Assembly (NCBI RefSeq): GCF_000263855.1
Contig: NZ_AJWX01000003.1
Span: 62,001 to 126,000 of the forward strand
Source: Pseudomonas sp. M47T1
GTDB lineage: Bacteria; Pseudomonadota; Gammaproteobacteria; Pseudomonadales; Pseudomonadaceae
Reading direction: 5' to 3'
Length of the DNA: 64,000 nt
This document shows, piece by piece, positions 52,944-63,322 of the stretch. Positions within the stretch are counted from its first letter, which is position 1; every line of letters begins with the position of its first letter. The notes beneath the pieces were generated by a model. It ran no database searches. It had not been told where the DNA came from and was given only the letters and a program-made list of their open reading frames with translations. Made by a program: the position numbers and the translations under genes.

Positions 52944-55900
52944 TTAGCCTTCCCTTTGTTTTATCTCGCCTTGCAACGTCTGCTCGCGGTCATGCCCCTT
53001 GGTGCGTATCAGCCCCAGGTCCGAGGTCTGGTCGGTGCGGTCCGGCGTGCCGGTGAACGCGTTGATCAGGTTCTGGGTCATCTCTTCGGGCACCAGTGAC
53101 AGCTTGCCCTCCAACCCGAACGAATGATCGCTGCCACTCAAGGTGCCGGTGCTCACCGCGTTGCCGCCAAGCTCAACCGTGCCCTTGGCGCTCTTGAGCA
53201 ATGCCGCGTCCAGCCGGGTGTCGCCTTCTACCGCCAGGGCAATACCTTCGCGGCCACTGAGCACCGACTGGGCGCCTACGGTGTTGCGCGACACCTTGTT
53301 GACGTCCAGGTGCAGCGTAGGGGCAAAACCGGGGTCGACTTTTTGCAGGCCGCTGCCGATCGCGTCCTTGACCTTGCCCGCCGCCGGGCCCGCCAGTGCG
53401 CCAGCACCATTGAGCAAGCCCTGGGGGTTTTTCTCGGCATTGAGCCGCGCGTCCAGGCCCACGGTGTAGCCATTAACCTGGTCCTGCCGGCTGGCCACCA
53501 GCAGGTCGCCGGCAACGGTACCGCCGATGCGCTCGGCGTCCACCTGCACGCCGGTTAACTGCGCGTCGCGGCGGCTATCAATCTGCAATTGCGTGACGTT
53601 CACCTGGCTGTTGGCGTAGGTCGTGCTGTCGAGCTTGTCCAGGTTCAGGGTGGCGCGACCGTGCACGGCGTTGTAGCCCTTGGCGGCTTCAGTGGCAGTG
53701 GCGCCGTTCACTCCCAGGCCGACGCCTACGGCTTTGTTATTGCGTTGCTGGGTCGATTGCGCAGGCGTCATGACGATGCCGCCCTGAGGGGCGCTCAATG
53801 CCAGGGTGTCGGCAGCAACGTTCAAGCCGTTGATCACCACCGCCTCGTCGGCGCGTGCCTTGCTGGCGACCCGTGCGGTGCCTGAAGTGTGCCATTCGCT
53901 GCGTTTGGCGACACGGCCGGTTTCGTCCACCTGGCCCAGTTCCAGGCTGGCGCCCAGGCCGCCGGTGTTGCGTGCGCTGGCGCCGTTGCCGGACACACTG
54001 GCCTGCAACCCGCCACCGTAGGTGCGGCCGTTGGCGGTGTGGGTGTCGTTGGCCGTGTCGATCAGCGTGCTGGCGCCTGCCTCGATGTCGATGCTGGCCA
54101 CCGGCTGCTCGGCGCTGCCGATGCGCGGTGCCTCCAAGTCAACCTGTTTGCCAGCGTGGATGCGCACGGCGCCCGGGGTGTCGAAGCGGGCGACCTGCGC
54201 CTGGGTGTCGTGGCTATCCCCCCGCTGGTACTTGCCAATGGCGCTGCCACCTATGCTCTTGCCCGGCACCGGGCTGTTGCCGCCCTTGACCCAGGCCGAA
54301 CCGTCGAGGGTGCGCTGTTCGGTGGTCTGCTGGTCGGTGGCGGCGGGCAGGCTGATGGTGCCCGGTGCCTTGAGCGCTATGTCCCCCGATTTGCTACTGA
54401 AGTGGCCACCCTCGTAGCGGCCATCGGTGCCCAGCTGTACCTGGATGCCAGCCGCGCCGTCGATCAGGCTGGGCACGGCGCTAACGCTGTGGTCGCGCGT
54501 GTCGATGGAGCCGCCACTGCCGACGATCTTGGCGTTGAGGTCGGCACCGGTGTTGGTGTCCACCCGCAGGCGGGTGTCGGCGTCCAGTCGCCGCAACGAG
54601 GTGGTCTTGCTGTTGTAGGTGGCCTGCTGGTCATGGCTGCCGGCGTGGATCTCGACCTGGCCGTGCGATGCGGTGTACTGGGTGCCGACGTCCACCAGCG
54701 CATCTGCGACCTCGACCTTCACCTGTGCGCCGCCGACCTGGGCCGGCACGGCGGTTTCACTGGCCTGCCGCGCTTCGCGCTGCTGGTGTTCGACGATCAG
54801 GTCGGCGCCCAGGCTGGGGGCAAACAGGTTGTCTTCCACGGCCTGCTGCTGAAAGCGGATCTGCTCCTCGCCCTTGACCACCTTCTCGATGGGGCGGGTG
54901 ATGTCGGTGTACTCCACGGTAGCGCCCAGTACACCACGGCTGTTGCTGCTGGCCTGGGTCTGTTCGCGCCGGTCATGCACGGCACGCTGTTCGATGTTGT
55001 CGAACGCCAAATAGGTAGTGCCGTCGCTGTTGACCTTCGAGCCTTCGTTGACCAGGGAAACGCCATTCAGCGACTGGTCGCCGTGGCTGCTCAATTGCGT
55101 GGGTACCTGAGTGACGGTCATGTCGCTGTTACTGCCTGTCTCACGGCCGCCGGTGAAGGCCGAGCCTGCGCGATCCATGCCGCCGGTGACGCGCAGATTG
55201 ACGTCGGTGCGAGTGGTTTCCCCGCTGTTGCGCTCTTCGTCCCGGCTGGGCAACAAGTCGATACGTGGTGCGCTGACCTGGGTGCCCGACTCACTCTCCA
55301 GCCGCGCGCCTTTTACCAGCACGTGGGTCTCGCTGTTGATAGTGATCTGGCCCGCACTGATTTCGCTGGCCGTGTTCAACTGCCGGGTGTGTTCCTGATG
55401 TTCGGTCTGTAGCTCGTAGCCGACATCGGCGAAATACTGCCGGCTGCCATCCTTGCCATCGGCGGCGACCTTGGTTTCACCGACCTTGGCGCTAAAGCCC
55501 TGGGTTTGCACGTTGGTCATGCGGTGCTGGGTGTTTAGCGCCGGCAACAACTGCACGGCTTTTTCCGCGTCGACCTGAAGCTTGCCGGCAGCGCTGAGCC
55601 GAGAGCCGATGAGTGTGGCGGTGTCGGTGACCTCCAGGCGCAGGTTGCTTTCCGAGCGCAGTTCGCTGCCACGCTGGGCGGTGTGGGTGTGCTTGTTATC
55701 GGTGGTGGTGCTGAAGAAGTGCCCGCCGATCAGGTCGCCGCGAAAGTCCTGGGCGTCTTTCGAGAAATTCACCGCAACGCTGTCGATCGTGGCCTTGCCG
55801 GCGGTGCGCAGAATGCCGTCGCCCCGGGCGTGCAGTTTGCTGCCGCGAATGGCCACGTCGCCCAGGCTGTTGATGTGCAGGGTATCGGCGCTCAAGTCAC

Positions 55901-57254
55901 TGCCGCGAGCGGTGTCCGCGCGGGTGGTGGTGTTGCTGTCGCCGCGCCACAGGTGCTTGCGATGGCGAACGGTTTCGAACGTCTCTTTGCTGTCCGTCAC
56001 GGCGTCTATGGTCAGGCGTGCGCCAGTGTCGATGCTCATCTTTTCGCCCGCCTTCACGGTGGCGGCAGTCAACTGCATGTCGGTGCCTGATTCCAGGTGC
56101 ACGGTGCCGCTTGCCTCAAGGTGCGTGGCCAGGTGTTGGACGGTGGTTTGCGTAGTGCGCCTGGAGTATTCCTCGGTGGGGATGAACCAGGCCTTGCGGT
56201 TGCGCTGTTCGTGGTCGCGGGCCACGCGTTCGCGCGTCAGGGTGTCCAGGCGCAGGGCCTTGCCGGCCTTCGCGGTGATATGCCGGGCTTCGACGTCCAC
56301 GGCGCTCAGGCGCAGGTCGCCGCTGCTGTGCAGCCATACGTCGCCATCCTTGGCCTGCACCGCGCCGTTGCGGCTGGCGCTGCCGCTCAGGTGCACATCG
56401 CCACGGGCCTGGATGTGCACGCCGTCGCGGCCGAGCAGCTGCGCCTGGGGCATTTTCACTCCCGCGCCTTCGGTGGTGCTGACAATGCGGATGCGCCCGG
56501 CGCGCATGGCGCCCAGCAGGTGGGCATCAATGGCGGTGGCGGTTGCGGCTGCGGTGTGCAGCAGGCTGCGGTCGCGGGCATCGAGCGTGTTGTGGCCCAG
56601 CACCACGTTCAGCTCATCGCGGGCGGTGAGGGCGCCCTGGGCGTCGAGGGTGGGCGTCACCAGTTCCAGCGCCCCGTCAAGGTTGCTGGCGCCGTCCTGG
56701 CCAACCTGCAGCAGTGCCTGTTCATGGCTGGCGCTCAGGCGCACGATGCGGCCGTCTTCCAGTTCGGCGATACCCACCAGGAAGCTGGCGCGGTTGGCGT
56801 TGATGAAGCTGGCGCCGTTGAGCAGGATGCCGTTGGGGTTGGCCAGCAGGTAGTCGGCGCGCTGACCGAAAATTTCCTGAGGGCCCTGGATGTGCGAGGG
56901 GCTGGCGCCGGAGACGTTCATCAGGATGGTGCTGGCAGCGCGCCCCTGAAAGTGCGGGTTGGCTTCCATGGCCGGGCCCAATTGCGCCTGGCCGGGTGCC
57001 AGCGAATTGTTGATCACCAGGCCAGGGGCATCGACGTTGTAATGGCTGAAGTGGTTTTCGGAGACGCCCTGGTCATTGGGCATCACCACGTTCAGGGCCG
57101 GTACACCCTGGCGCCGATCCAGTGCTGCCTGGCCGCCAGGGCCGGGCAACGCCACGATGCCTTCGGCCAGGCTGGGCAGCGAGTGGGTCAGCAGCGCCGT
57201 GGCAACGGCCCAGCGCAACGGGTTGAGGATAAAACGGGTAGGTCGCTGATTCAT
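52944..57254 (-). CDS. TpsA filamentous haemagglutinin-type exoprotein
   Basis: The secreted partner of a two-partner (type Vb) secretion system. The 1436-residue protein has a signal peptide ([16 protein letters not shown]), then the TPS secretion domain with NPNGI at 139-143, [10 protein letters not shown], and a long beta-helix with haemagglutinin repeats. It has only one Cys-poor repeat body, no VENN motif and no toxin-like C-terminus, ending [14 protein letters not shown]. So it looks like an adhesin or haemolysin-type protein rather than a full CdiA. It is encoded 24 bases after tpsB. Confidence 0.88.
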   Translation of the reverse strand: MNQRPTRFILNPLRWAVATALLTHSLPSLAEGIVALPGPGGQAALDRRQGVPALNVVMPNDQGVSENHFSHYNVDAPGLVINNSLAPGQAQLGPAMEANPHFQGRAASTILMNVSGASPSHIQGPQEIFGQRADYLLANPNGILLNGASFINANRASFLVGIAELEDGRIVRLSASHEQALLQVGQDGASNLDGALELVTPTLDAQGALTARDELNVVLGHNTLDARDRSLLHTAAATATAIDAHLLGAMRAGRIRIVSTTEGAGVKMPQAQLLGRDGVHIQARGDVHLSGSASRNGAVQAKDGDVWLHSSGDLRLSAVDVEARHITAKAGKALRLDTLTRERVARDHEQRNRKAWFIPTEEYSRRTTQTTVQHLATHLEASGTVHLESGTDMQLTAATVKAGEKMSIDTGARLTIDAVTDSKETFETVRHRKHLWRGDSNTTTRADTARGSDLSADTLHINSLGDVAIRGSKLHARGDGILRTAGKATIDSVAVNFSKDAQDFRGDLIGGHFFSTTTDNKHTHTAQRGSELRSESNLRLEVTDTATLIGSRLSAAGKLQVDAEKAVQLLPALNTQHRMTNVQTQGFSAKVGETKVAADGKDGSRQYFADVGYELQTEHQEHTRQLNTASEISAGQITINSETHVLVKGARLESESGTQVSAPRIDLLPSRDEERNSGETTRTDVNLRVTGGMDRAGSAFTGGRETGSNSDMTVTQVPTQLSSHGDQSLNGVSLVNEGSKVNSDGTTYLAFDNIEQRAVHDRREQTQASSNSRGVLGATVEYTDITRPIEKVVKGEEQIRFQQQAVEDNLFAPSLGADLIVEHQQREARQASETAVPAQVGGAQVKVEVADALVDVGTQYTASHGQVEIHAGSHDQQATYNSKTTSLRRLDADTRLRVDTNTGADLNAKIVGSGGSIDTRDHSVSAVPSLIDGAAGIQVQLGTDGRYEGGHFSSKSGDIALKAPGTISLPAATDQQTTEQRTLDGSAWVKGGNSPVPGKSIGGSAIGKYQRGDSHDTQAQVARFDTPGAVRIHAGKQVDLEAPRIGSAEQPVASIDIEAGASTLIDTANDTHTANGRTYGGGLQASVSGNGASARNTGGLGASLELGQVDETGRVAKRSEWHTSGTARVASKARADEAVVINGLNVAADTLALSAPQGGIVMTPAQSTQQRNNKAVGVGLGVNGATATEAAKGYNAVHGRATLNLDKLDSTTYANSQVNVTQLQIDSRRDAQLTGVQVDAERIGGTVAGDLLVASRQDQVNGYTVGLDARLNAEKNPQGLLNGAGALAGPAAGKVKDAIGSGLQKVDPGFAPTLHLDVNKVSRNTVGAQSVLSGREGIALAVEGDTRLDAALLKSAKGTVELGGNAVSTGTLSGSDHSFGLEGKLSLVPEEMTQNLINAFTGTPDRTDQTSDLGLIRTKGHDREQTLQGEIKQREG

Positions 57255-57278
57255 GTTGTTATCGCTTTTATTGATGAG

Positions 57279-58904
57279 TCAGAAGTCCAGTTTCAGCTCC
57301 ATGTTCCAGAAGCCTGGTTCTGCGGGAGGGCCATCCTTGATCACCACGGCGTGGCGATAATCGAGTGTCACTTCGCCGCCAGCCCATCCCAGGCTGGCAC
57401 CGGTACTGATGCCTGCAACGACAGGGTGCTGGCGGTCGTGGGTCCACGTGCCCCAGCCACGGCCATAGTCCACGGCCACGTGTGGGGTGAGCCGCAGGGC
57501 CGGGCTAATCGGCAACGCCAGAGCCACGCTGTTGCGCCACACCGCAGCGCTGCTGGCGGCGATGTTGCTGTCGCGAAAGCCGTGCACGCTGGCCGAATTG
57601 CTCAACAGCACCTGTTCGCCGGCCGGCAACGGCTTGGGGCTGTACTGGGCTTCCAGGCTGCTGTCCCAGCGCCACTGGTGGCCGTTGCCGGGCCATACCT
57701 GTGTACGTATTACCCCCAGGCGCCAGTGATCGAAAGCACGGCTGTCGCTGCCCAGCCAGGGCAGGCTGCGGCCGTAGCCCAGTTGCGTGCTCCAGGTTGC
57801 GCGGCCCAGCCACAGCAGGCTCAGGTCGATACCGGCGCTGGTCTGGCGGGCATCGGGCAGTGCCATGCGCTGCCCGTCGAAGCTGCGTTGCTGCTGTTTG
57901 CGGTTCAGGCGCAACTGGCCGTGCAGCAAGGCGCGCTGGTTGCGCCACAGGGTTCGCCCCAGGCTCAGGCCCTGGCTGTCGGAGGTGTAGGCATAGCGTT
58001 TGCGCCCCACCGGGGTAAACGCCACCTGCTGACTGCGCCCCAGGCTGGCGCCCAGGGTCCAGGGGCCATAAGGCACGCTGTAGTAGGCACTGAGTGCGCG
58101 GCTGTAGTGGGGGGCGTTGCCGGCGCTGCTGAACAGGCTGACCTGCAACCGGTCATTGAGGTGCAGCGGGTTGTCGCGGCTGATCACCAGGCTGGCACCA
58201 TGGCGGCCACTGCTCAGGTCGCCGCCATTGCCGTAGCGCACCCGCGCGCCCCACGGGGACGCGTGGCTACGCGCGCTGAGCAGAATACGCGAGCCGCCTT
58301 CCAGGTCGCCGGGGACGATCTGCGCCTCAACGTCCACGCTGCGCAGGCGATTGAGCTGGTCCAGGCCCTGTTCCAAGGCAGGCAGGTGCAGGGGGTTTCC
58401 GAGCAGGTCGGGGAATGCGCCTTGTAGCCACACTGGCAGTTGCTCGTCGTCCAGCTCGATGGCTTCCACGAAGCCTTCGTCGATCACGATCGCCAGCGGT
58501 TGGCCGTCCACTGGCGGCTGCGCGGGGTAAGCCCGGGCGGCAATATAGCCGCGCTCCACGTAGACGCGGGTGATGCGGGTCAGCACTTGGCGCAGGGCGT
58601 TCACGCCCATGCAGGGGCGCACGTGCGGGCTGATGGCGGCTTGCAAATTGTTGTCGCTAACCAGTCGGTTGCCGCGCAGGTGCAGGCCTGGCAGTTGCCA
58701 GCAACGGGTGTCCGTGGCCAGGGCGCCAGGCGCGCTGGGCGCAGGGGGCAGGGCCCGTTGCAACTGGCGCAGGCGTTGCTCGCGGTCAAGGGTTTCGCGC
58801 TCGCGCTGCTGCTGGTCCAGCCAGCGCAGGGTGTCATCGGCCTGCGCCAGCGGGGCAAGGAGGGTGGAACAGGCCAGCAGCGAGGTACGAATCAGTCTAT
58901 TCAT
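57279..58904 (-). CDS. TpsB outer-membrane transporter (ShlB/FhaC/HecB family)
   Basis: A 541-residue Omp85-superfamily pore that exports the adjacent TpsA. It has a signal peptide (LIRTSLLACSTLLAPLAQA), an N-terminal helix region (QQQRERETLDREQRLRQLQ), two POTRA domains (about 65-225) and a 16-strand barrel. RIRS-like and VHGFRDSNIAASSA segments correspond to the conserved lid-lock motifs, and the barrel ends in Phe. The start at 58904 has only a weak ribosome-binding site. Confidence 0.9.
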   Translation of the reverse strand: MNRLIRTSLLACSTLLAPLAQADDTLRWLDQQQRERETLDREQRLRQLQRALPPAPSAPGALATDTRCWQLPGLHLRGNRLVSDNNLQAAISPHVRPCMGVNALRQVLTRITRVYVERGYIAARAYPAQPPVDGQPLAIVIDEGFVEAIELDDEQLPVWLQGAFPDLLGNPLHLPALEQGLDQLNRLRSVDVEAQIVPGDLEGGSRILLSARSHASPWGARVRYGNGGDLSSGRHGASLVISRDNPLHLNDRLQVSLFSSAGNAPHYSRALSAYYSVPYGPWTLGASLGRSQQVAFTPVGRKRYAYTSDSQGLSLGRTLWRNQRALLHGQLRLNRKQQQRSFDGQRMALPDARQTSAGIDLSLLWLGRATWSTQLGYGRSLPWLGSDSRAFDHWRLGVIRTQVWPGNGHQWRWDSSLEAQYSPKPLPAGEQVLLSNSASVHGFRDSNIAASSAAVWRNSVALALPISPALRLTPHVAVDYGRGWGTWTHDRQHPVVAGISTGASLGWAGGEVTLDYRHAVVIKDGPPAEPGFWNMELKLDF

Positions 58905-59019
58905 TTGGGCGGCTATTCATCCGTTTGGGATGAATCTACCCATTTGCACGCCTGAACGAACTCAGATGCGTCCAGTCTTTCTGTAGGACCGTTCCGTAAT
59001 TCAGCGGTCAGTTGCCGAT

Positions 59020-60717
59020 TTAGGCAAAGGCCGTGCTGGGTTTGAGCAGGCTGCGCAGGCTGCTACTCAGGCCTGCGGCCTGTTCGCCCACCAGCAGGTG
59101 CCACACGCCATTGTCCAACTCGCTGATGCCTTCGCAGCCCAGGGCGGCCAGCGCCTGGGTGTCCAGGCGCGCGCCATTGAGTTGCACCCGCAGCCGGGTC
59201 AGCGCCACGCATTGCAACGCGCCGACATTTTCACGCCCGCCCAGCGCTTGCAGCCAGGCGTGCAACTGCGTGGCGGGCACGCTTGCCGCAGGGGCGGCAG
59301 GCTCCGGCGCCAAGGCTTCGGGCGTGTGGCCTTCGGGCAGTGCCAGGCGAATTTCGTCGGCAATGCTGTCGGCCATTGGCCCCACCACCACTTGCAGGCT
59401 GGCGCCATGGCCGGGGCGCACCACGCCCATGGCACCCAGCGCCTTGAGGCGTGCGTCGTCGGCCTTGTTGCGGTTGGCCAGTTGCAGGCGCAGGCGAGTG
59501 GTGCACGCCCCCACGCTGATCACGTTGGCGACACCGCCCAGGGCCTGGATGAAGTGGGTGGCGCGGTTTGCCTCGCGGGGGCTGCCGACCGGGGTGCTGG
59601 CCAGGTCTTCACGGCCCGGTGTTTTCAGGCCGAAGCGGCGAATGCAGTAGTCGAACACAAAGTAGTAGATCAGCGCATAGACGATGCCCACCGGAAAAAT
59701 CAGCCAGCCATGGGTGGACTTGCCCCAGCCCAGCGCCATGTCGATGGCGCCACCCGAAAAGGTGAAGCCCAGGTGGATATCCAACAGGTTGGTGATGGCC
59801 ATCGACAACCCGGTCAGCACGGCGTGCACAGCGTAAAGCAGCGGGGCGAGGAACATGAAGGCGAACTCTATGGGCTCGGTCACCCCAGTCAAGAACGAGG
59901 TCAGGGCCATGGACAGCAAGATCCCGCCCATCAGCTTGCGCCGCTCGGGCAGCGCGTTGCGGTACATGGCCAGGCAGGCAGCGGGCAGGCCAAACATCAT
60001 CACCGGGAACATGCCGGTCATGAACTGGCCGCCATTGGGGTCGCCGGCAAAGTAGCGCGCCAGGTCACCGGTGACGACGTGGCCAGTGCTCGGGTCGGTA
60101 AAGCTGCCGAACACGAACCAGACCATGTTGTTGAGGATGTGGTGCAGGCCGGTGACGATGAGGATGCGGTTCAGCACGCCGAAGATGAACGCACCGAAGC
60201 TGCCGCTGGCCAACAGCAGTTGCCCCAGGTGGTTGATGACATCCTGGATGGGCGGCCATATCAGCCCGAAGAGTACCCCCAGCGCCACAGCGGCGAAGCC
60301 GGTGGCAATGGGCACGAAGCGCCGCCCGCCGAAGAAGGCCAGGTAGGCGGGCAACTGGATGTCCTTGAAGCGGTTGTACAGCCCACCGGCCACCAGGCCG
60401 CTGATGATGCCTGCGAGCATGCCCATGTTGATGCTGGGGTCCAGCACCTTGAGGGTGGAGACCATCACCAGGTAGCCGATGGCACCGGCCACGCCGGCGG
60501 TGCCATTGCTGTCGCGGGCGAAACCCACGGCGATGCCGATGGCGAAGATCAGTGCCAAGTTGCCGAAGATGGTGTTGCCGGCGTCATGGATGATGGCGAT
60601 GTTCAGCAGGTCGGTGTCGCCCAGGCGCAGCAACAGGCCGGCAATCGGCAGGATGGCGATGGGCAGCATCAGCGCGCGCCCCAGGCGTTGCAGGCCTTCG
60701 ATGAAGTGTTGATACAT
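59020..60717 (-). CDS. nagE: N-acetylglucosamine PTS transporter NagE (EIICB, duplicated EIIB)
   Basis: Imports and phosphorylates GlcNAc using phosphate from the neighbouring EIIA-HPr-EI fusion. The 565-residue protein has an EIIC membrane domain (1-370; FGGRRFVPIATGF, GVTEPIEFAFMFLAP), an EIIB domain (385-459) with phospho-Cys405 in GACTTRLRL, an Ala/Pro linker, and a second EIIB-like domain (485-565). In the latter the residue aligned to Cys405 by the TRLR motif is Ala505; the nearest Cys is 503. Start 60717 has GGGAGAGA. No EIIA is attached, unlike E. coli NagE. Confidence 0.93.
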   Translation of the reverse strand: MYQHFIEGLQRLGRALMLPIAILPIAGLLLRLGDTDLLNIAIIHDAGNTIFGNLALIFAIGIAVGFARDSNGTAGVAGAIGYLVMVSTLKVLDPSINMGMLAGIISGLVAGGLYNRFKDIQLPAYLAFFGGRRFVPIATGFAAVALGVLFGLIWPPIQDVINHLGQLLLASGSFGAFIFGVLNRILIVTGLHHILNNMVWFVFGSFTDPSTGHVVTGDLARYFAGDPNGGQFMTGMFPVMMFGLPAACLAMYRNALPERRKLMGGILLSMALTSFLTGVTEPIEFAFMFLAPLLYAVHAVLTGLSMAITNLLDIHLGFTFSGGAIDMALGWGKSTHGWLIFPVGIVYALIYYFVFDYCIRRFGLKTPGREDLASTPVGSPREANRATHFIQALGGVANVISVGACTTRLRLQLANRNKADDARLKALGAMGVVRPGHGASLQVVVGPMADSIADEIRLALPEGHTPEALAPEPAAPAASVPATQLHAWLQALGGRENVGALQCVALTRLRVQLNGARLDTQALAALGCEGISELDNGVWHLLVGEQAAGLSSSLRSLLKPSTAFA

Positions 60718-60785
60718 GACGTCTCTCCCTGGCAATTCCAACTGGGTGTAGCCGCTGCCTGGAAGCAGCGGTCAGGCGGGCGTTT

Positions 60786-63299
60786 TCAATGGGCTGAAGG
60801 CCAATACTGCTCACAGGCCCGGCGCACGGCGCCGGCGCCGGGCAGCGTCAACAGTTCCCGGGCCAGGCGCTGGCACTGGGCAAGGTCCAGGCTGCGCACC
60901 CGTGCCTTGATTTCGCCCACCTGTGGCGGGCTGACCGACAGTTCGCGAACCCCCAGCCCTATCAGCACAGGCGTGGCCAGCGGGTCACTGGCCAGGGCGC
61001 CACACACGCCTACCCAACGGCCGTGCTGGCGGGCGCCGTCGCAGGCCTGGGCAATCAGCGCCAACACCGCCGGGTGCAGGGCATCCACGCGTGCGGCCAG
61101 GCCGGCATGGTCGCGGTCCATGGCCAGGGTGTACTGGGACAGGTCGTTGGTGCCGATGGACAGGAAGTCCGCGTGCTCGGCCAATTGCGCGGACAGCAAG
61201 GCGGCGGCAGGCACTTCGATCATCACGCCTACCTGGGGCGGCGAGTCGATGCCCAGTTCGCCGGCCAGTTCAGTGAGGCGCTGGCGAATCTGCAACAGTT
61301 CATCCACCTCGGTCACCATGGGCAGCAGGAGGCGACAGCGGTGCGGCTGGCGGGTGCGCAACAGGGCGCGCAATTGCTGATCGAACAGCGCCGGGTTGGC
61401 TCTGGCCATGCGAATGCCGCGCAGCCCCAGCGCCGGGTTGGCTTCGGGCGGCAGCGGCAGGTAGTCCAACTGTTTGTCGCCGCCCACGTCCAGCGTCCGG
61501 ATGATGACCGGGTTGTCGCCCATGGCGTCGAGCACGGCCTGGTAGGCGGCCAGCTGTTGCTCTTCGTCAGGGGCTACGTGGCGGTCGGCGAACAGAAACT
61601 CGGTGCGCAGCAAACCCACGCCATCGGCACCGGCCTGATGCGCCAGGGCCGCATCCTGGGCGCCGGCGACGTTGGCGGCTACCTCGATGGTAGTGCCATC
61701 CAGGGTATGCGCCGGCGCATGGGCCTGGGCTTGCTGCGCCTGGTGTCGGGCGTGGTGGGCAGCAAGCTGGTCGCTGACCTGTTGCAGGCGGTGGCTGTCC
61801 GGTGTCAGTTCCAGCCGGCCATTGTCAGCGTCCAGTACCACGGCGCCATCCAGCGTCTGTTCCAGCAGTGCCTCGCCCATGGCCACCAGGCAGGGCAGCG
61901 CCTTGGCCCGCGCGAGAATGGCCACGTGGGACGTGGCGCCGCCGGCAGCCATGCACAGCCCCGCCGCGCCCTGACTGTTCAGGTAGAGCAAGTCCGAAGG
62001 GGTGATTTCCCGGGCAACCACGATGGCGCCCCTGGGCAGGGGCATGCGCCCGCAATCGCCCAGCAGTTCGCGCACCACCTGTTGGCCCAGGTCGCGCAAG
62101 TCGTTGGTACGTTCGGCCAGCAGTGGCTTGCCGGTGTCCAGAAGCAGTTGGCACTGGGCATCAATGGCGTTGCTCCAGGCATGGCTGGCGGCGCTGCCTT
62201 TGGTGATGGCGGCCTCGGCGGCCTGGTTCAGGGCTGGGTCGTGCAGCAGCGCCAGGTGAGCGGCGAAAATGGCTTCTTCGGTGCTGTCGTGGCGCTGGCG
62301 GGCCTTGGCCCGGGTGTGTTCCAGGCTGCGGGTTACCGCAGCCAGTGCCGTGGCCAGCGCCTGTTGTTGCTCGCCTGGGGCATGGCCACCCGGGTCTGCG
62401 GGCAGGGTGATGCTGCCCAGTCGCACCAGGGGGCCGCTGGCCAGGCCTGGCGCCGCGCAAATGCCAGCCAGCAGGCCGGCGGCAAGGGCGGGCAGGGGGC
62501 TGAGCGTGGAAGCTACAGCCACTGGTATCGGCTGCTCACCGGCGATCGGCGTGCTCAGGCCTTGCAACAAGGCGGCCAGCGCCGCTTCGCGTTGCGGGCC
62601 ACGGCAGATCACCTGTACCTGGGCGTGTTCATCCACGCCCAGGGCCATGACCGACATCAGGCTGTCGATGTCCGCCAGGTGTCCGTGGTAGCTCAGTTGT
62701 GCCGTGCAGTCGAAGCCCTTGGCAATTTCCCGCAGGCGCGCCGCCGGACGCGCATGCAGGCCGCCCGCGTGGGCGACGAAGGCGACGCCTTGAACTGCTT
62801 CGCCCACCTGCACGCTGCGCGGTGCATGGCCGTGCCGGGCGGCGATGCGCAGCAGCGGCTCACCCGCGTTCACGTGCGAGGCCGCCAGGCGCTCGGCGCA
62901 GAAATGCTCGCCGTTGGTGACCACAATCAAACTGATCAGGCTGGTGCAGCGGTGCGCCACCTGGTCCATGTCGAAGGTCAGCAGCGGCTGCCCGGGGCTG
63001 ACGCGCATGCCGGGCTGCACCTGGGCGGTGAAACCCTGGCCCTGCAACTGAACGGTATCCAGGCCCAGGTGCATCAGCAGTTCGGCGCCGTTGTCGGCGC
63101 GCAGGGTCACCGCGTGCAGGGTGTGGGCCAGGTGGATGATCTCGCCGGCGCAGGGTGCCACCAGGCAATTGTCGATGGGGTCGATGGCGATGCCTTCGCC
63201 CAAGGTGCCGCTGGCGAACACCGGGTCGGGGACCTGGGCCAGGGCGAGTACCGGGCCGCTCAAGGGGGCGCCAAGGGTGACTTCATTATTGTTGTTCAT
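60786..63299 (-). CDS. EIIA-HPr-EI fusion phosphotransferase (NagF-like)
   Basis: A three-domain cytoplasmic PTS protein of 837 residues. It has a glucose-type EIIA (His77 in ELLMHLGLDT), HPr (His182 in HAGGLHARPAA) and enzyme I (His458 in GGATSHVAILARA; PEP site GVGLLRTEFLF and IGTNDLSQYTLA). It takes phosphate from PEP and delivers it to NagE, so it replaces general EI and HPr for GlcNAc. It lies between a SIS-domain gene and nagE on the same strand. The upstream part of the frame beyond 63299 is not homologous. Confidence 0.95.
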   Translation of the reverse strand: MNNNNEVTLGAPLSGPVLALAQVPDPVFASGTLGEGIAIDPIDNCLVAPCAGEIIHLAHTLHAVTLRADNGAELLMHLGLDTVQLQGQGFTAQVQPGMRVSPGQPLLTFDMDQVAHRCTSLISLIVVTNGEHFCAERLAASHVNAGEPLLRIAARHGHAPRSVQVGEAVQGVAFVAHAGGLHARPAARLREIAKGFDCTAQLSYHGHLADIDSLMSVMALGVDEHAQVQVICRGPQREAALAALLQGLSTPIAGEQPIPVAVASTLSPLPALAAGLLAGICAAPGLASGPLVRLGSITLPADPGGHAPGEQQQALATALAAVTRSLEHTRAKARQRHDSTEEAIFAAHLALLHDPALNQAAEAAITKGSAASHAWSNAIDAQCQLLLDTGKPLLAERTNDLRDLGQQVVRELLGDCGRMPLPRGAIVVAREITPSDLLYLNSQGAAGLCMAAGGATSHVAILARAKALPCLVAMGEALLEQTLDGAVVLDADNGRLELTPDSHRLQQVSDQLAAHHARHQAQQAQAHAPAHTLDGTTIEVAANVAGAQDAALAHQAGADGVGLLRTEFLFADRHVAPDEEQQLAAYQAVLDAMGDNPVIIRTLDVGGDKQLDYLPLPPEANPALGLRGIRMARANPALFDQQLRALLRTRQPHRCRLLLPMVTEVDELLQIRQRLTELAGELGIDSPPQVGVMIEVPAAALLSAQLAEHADFLSIGTNDLSQYTLAMDRDHAGLAARVDALHPAVLALIAQACDGARQHGRWVGVCGALASDPLATPVLIGLGVRELSVSPPQVGEIKARVRSLDLAQCQRLARELLTLPGAGAVRRACEQYWPSAH

Positions 63300-63322
63300 G
63301 GACGCAGTACTCGTCGGGCAAC

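Noticed and set aside
56097..58427. 776-codon plus-strand ORF opposite tpsA/tpsB
   Set aside because: Ala/Gly/Gln/His-rich shadow frame over well-supported TPS genes.
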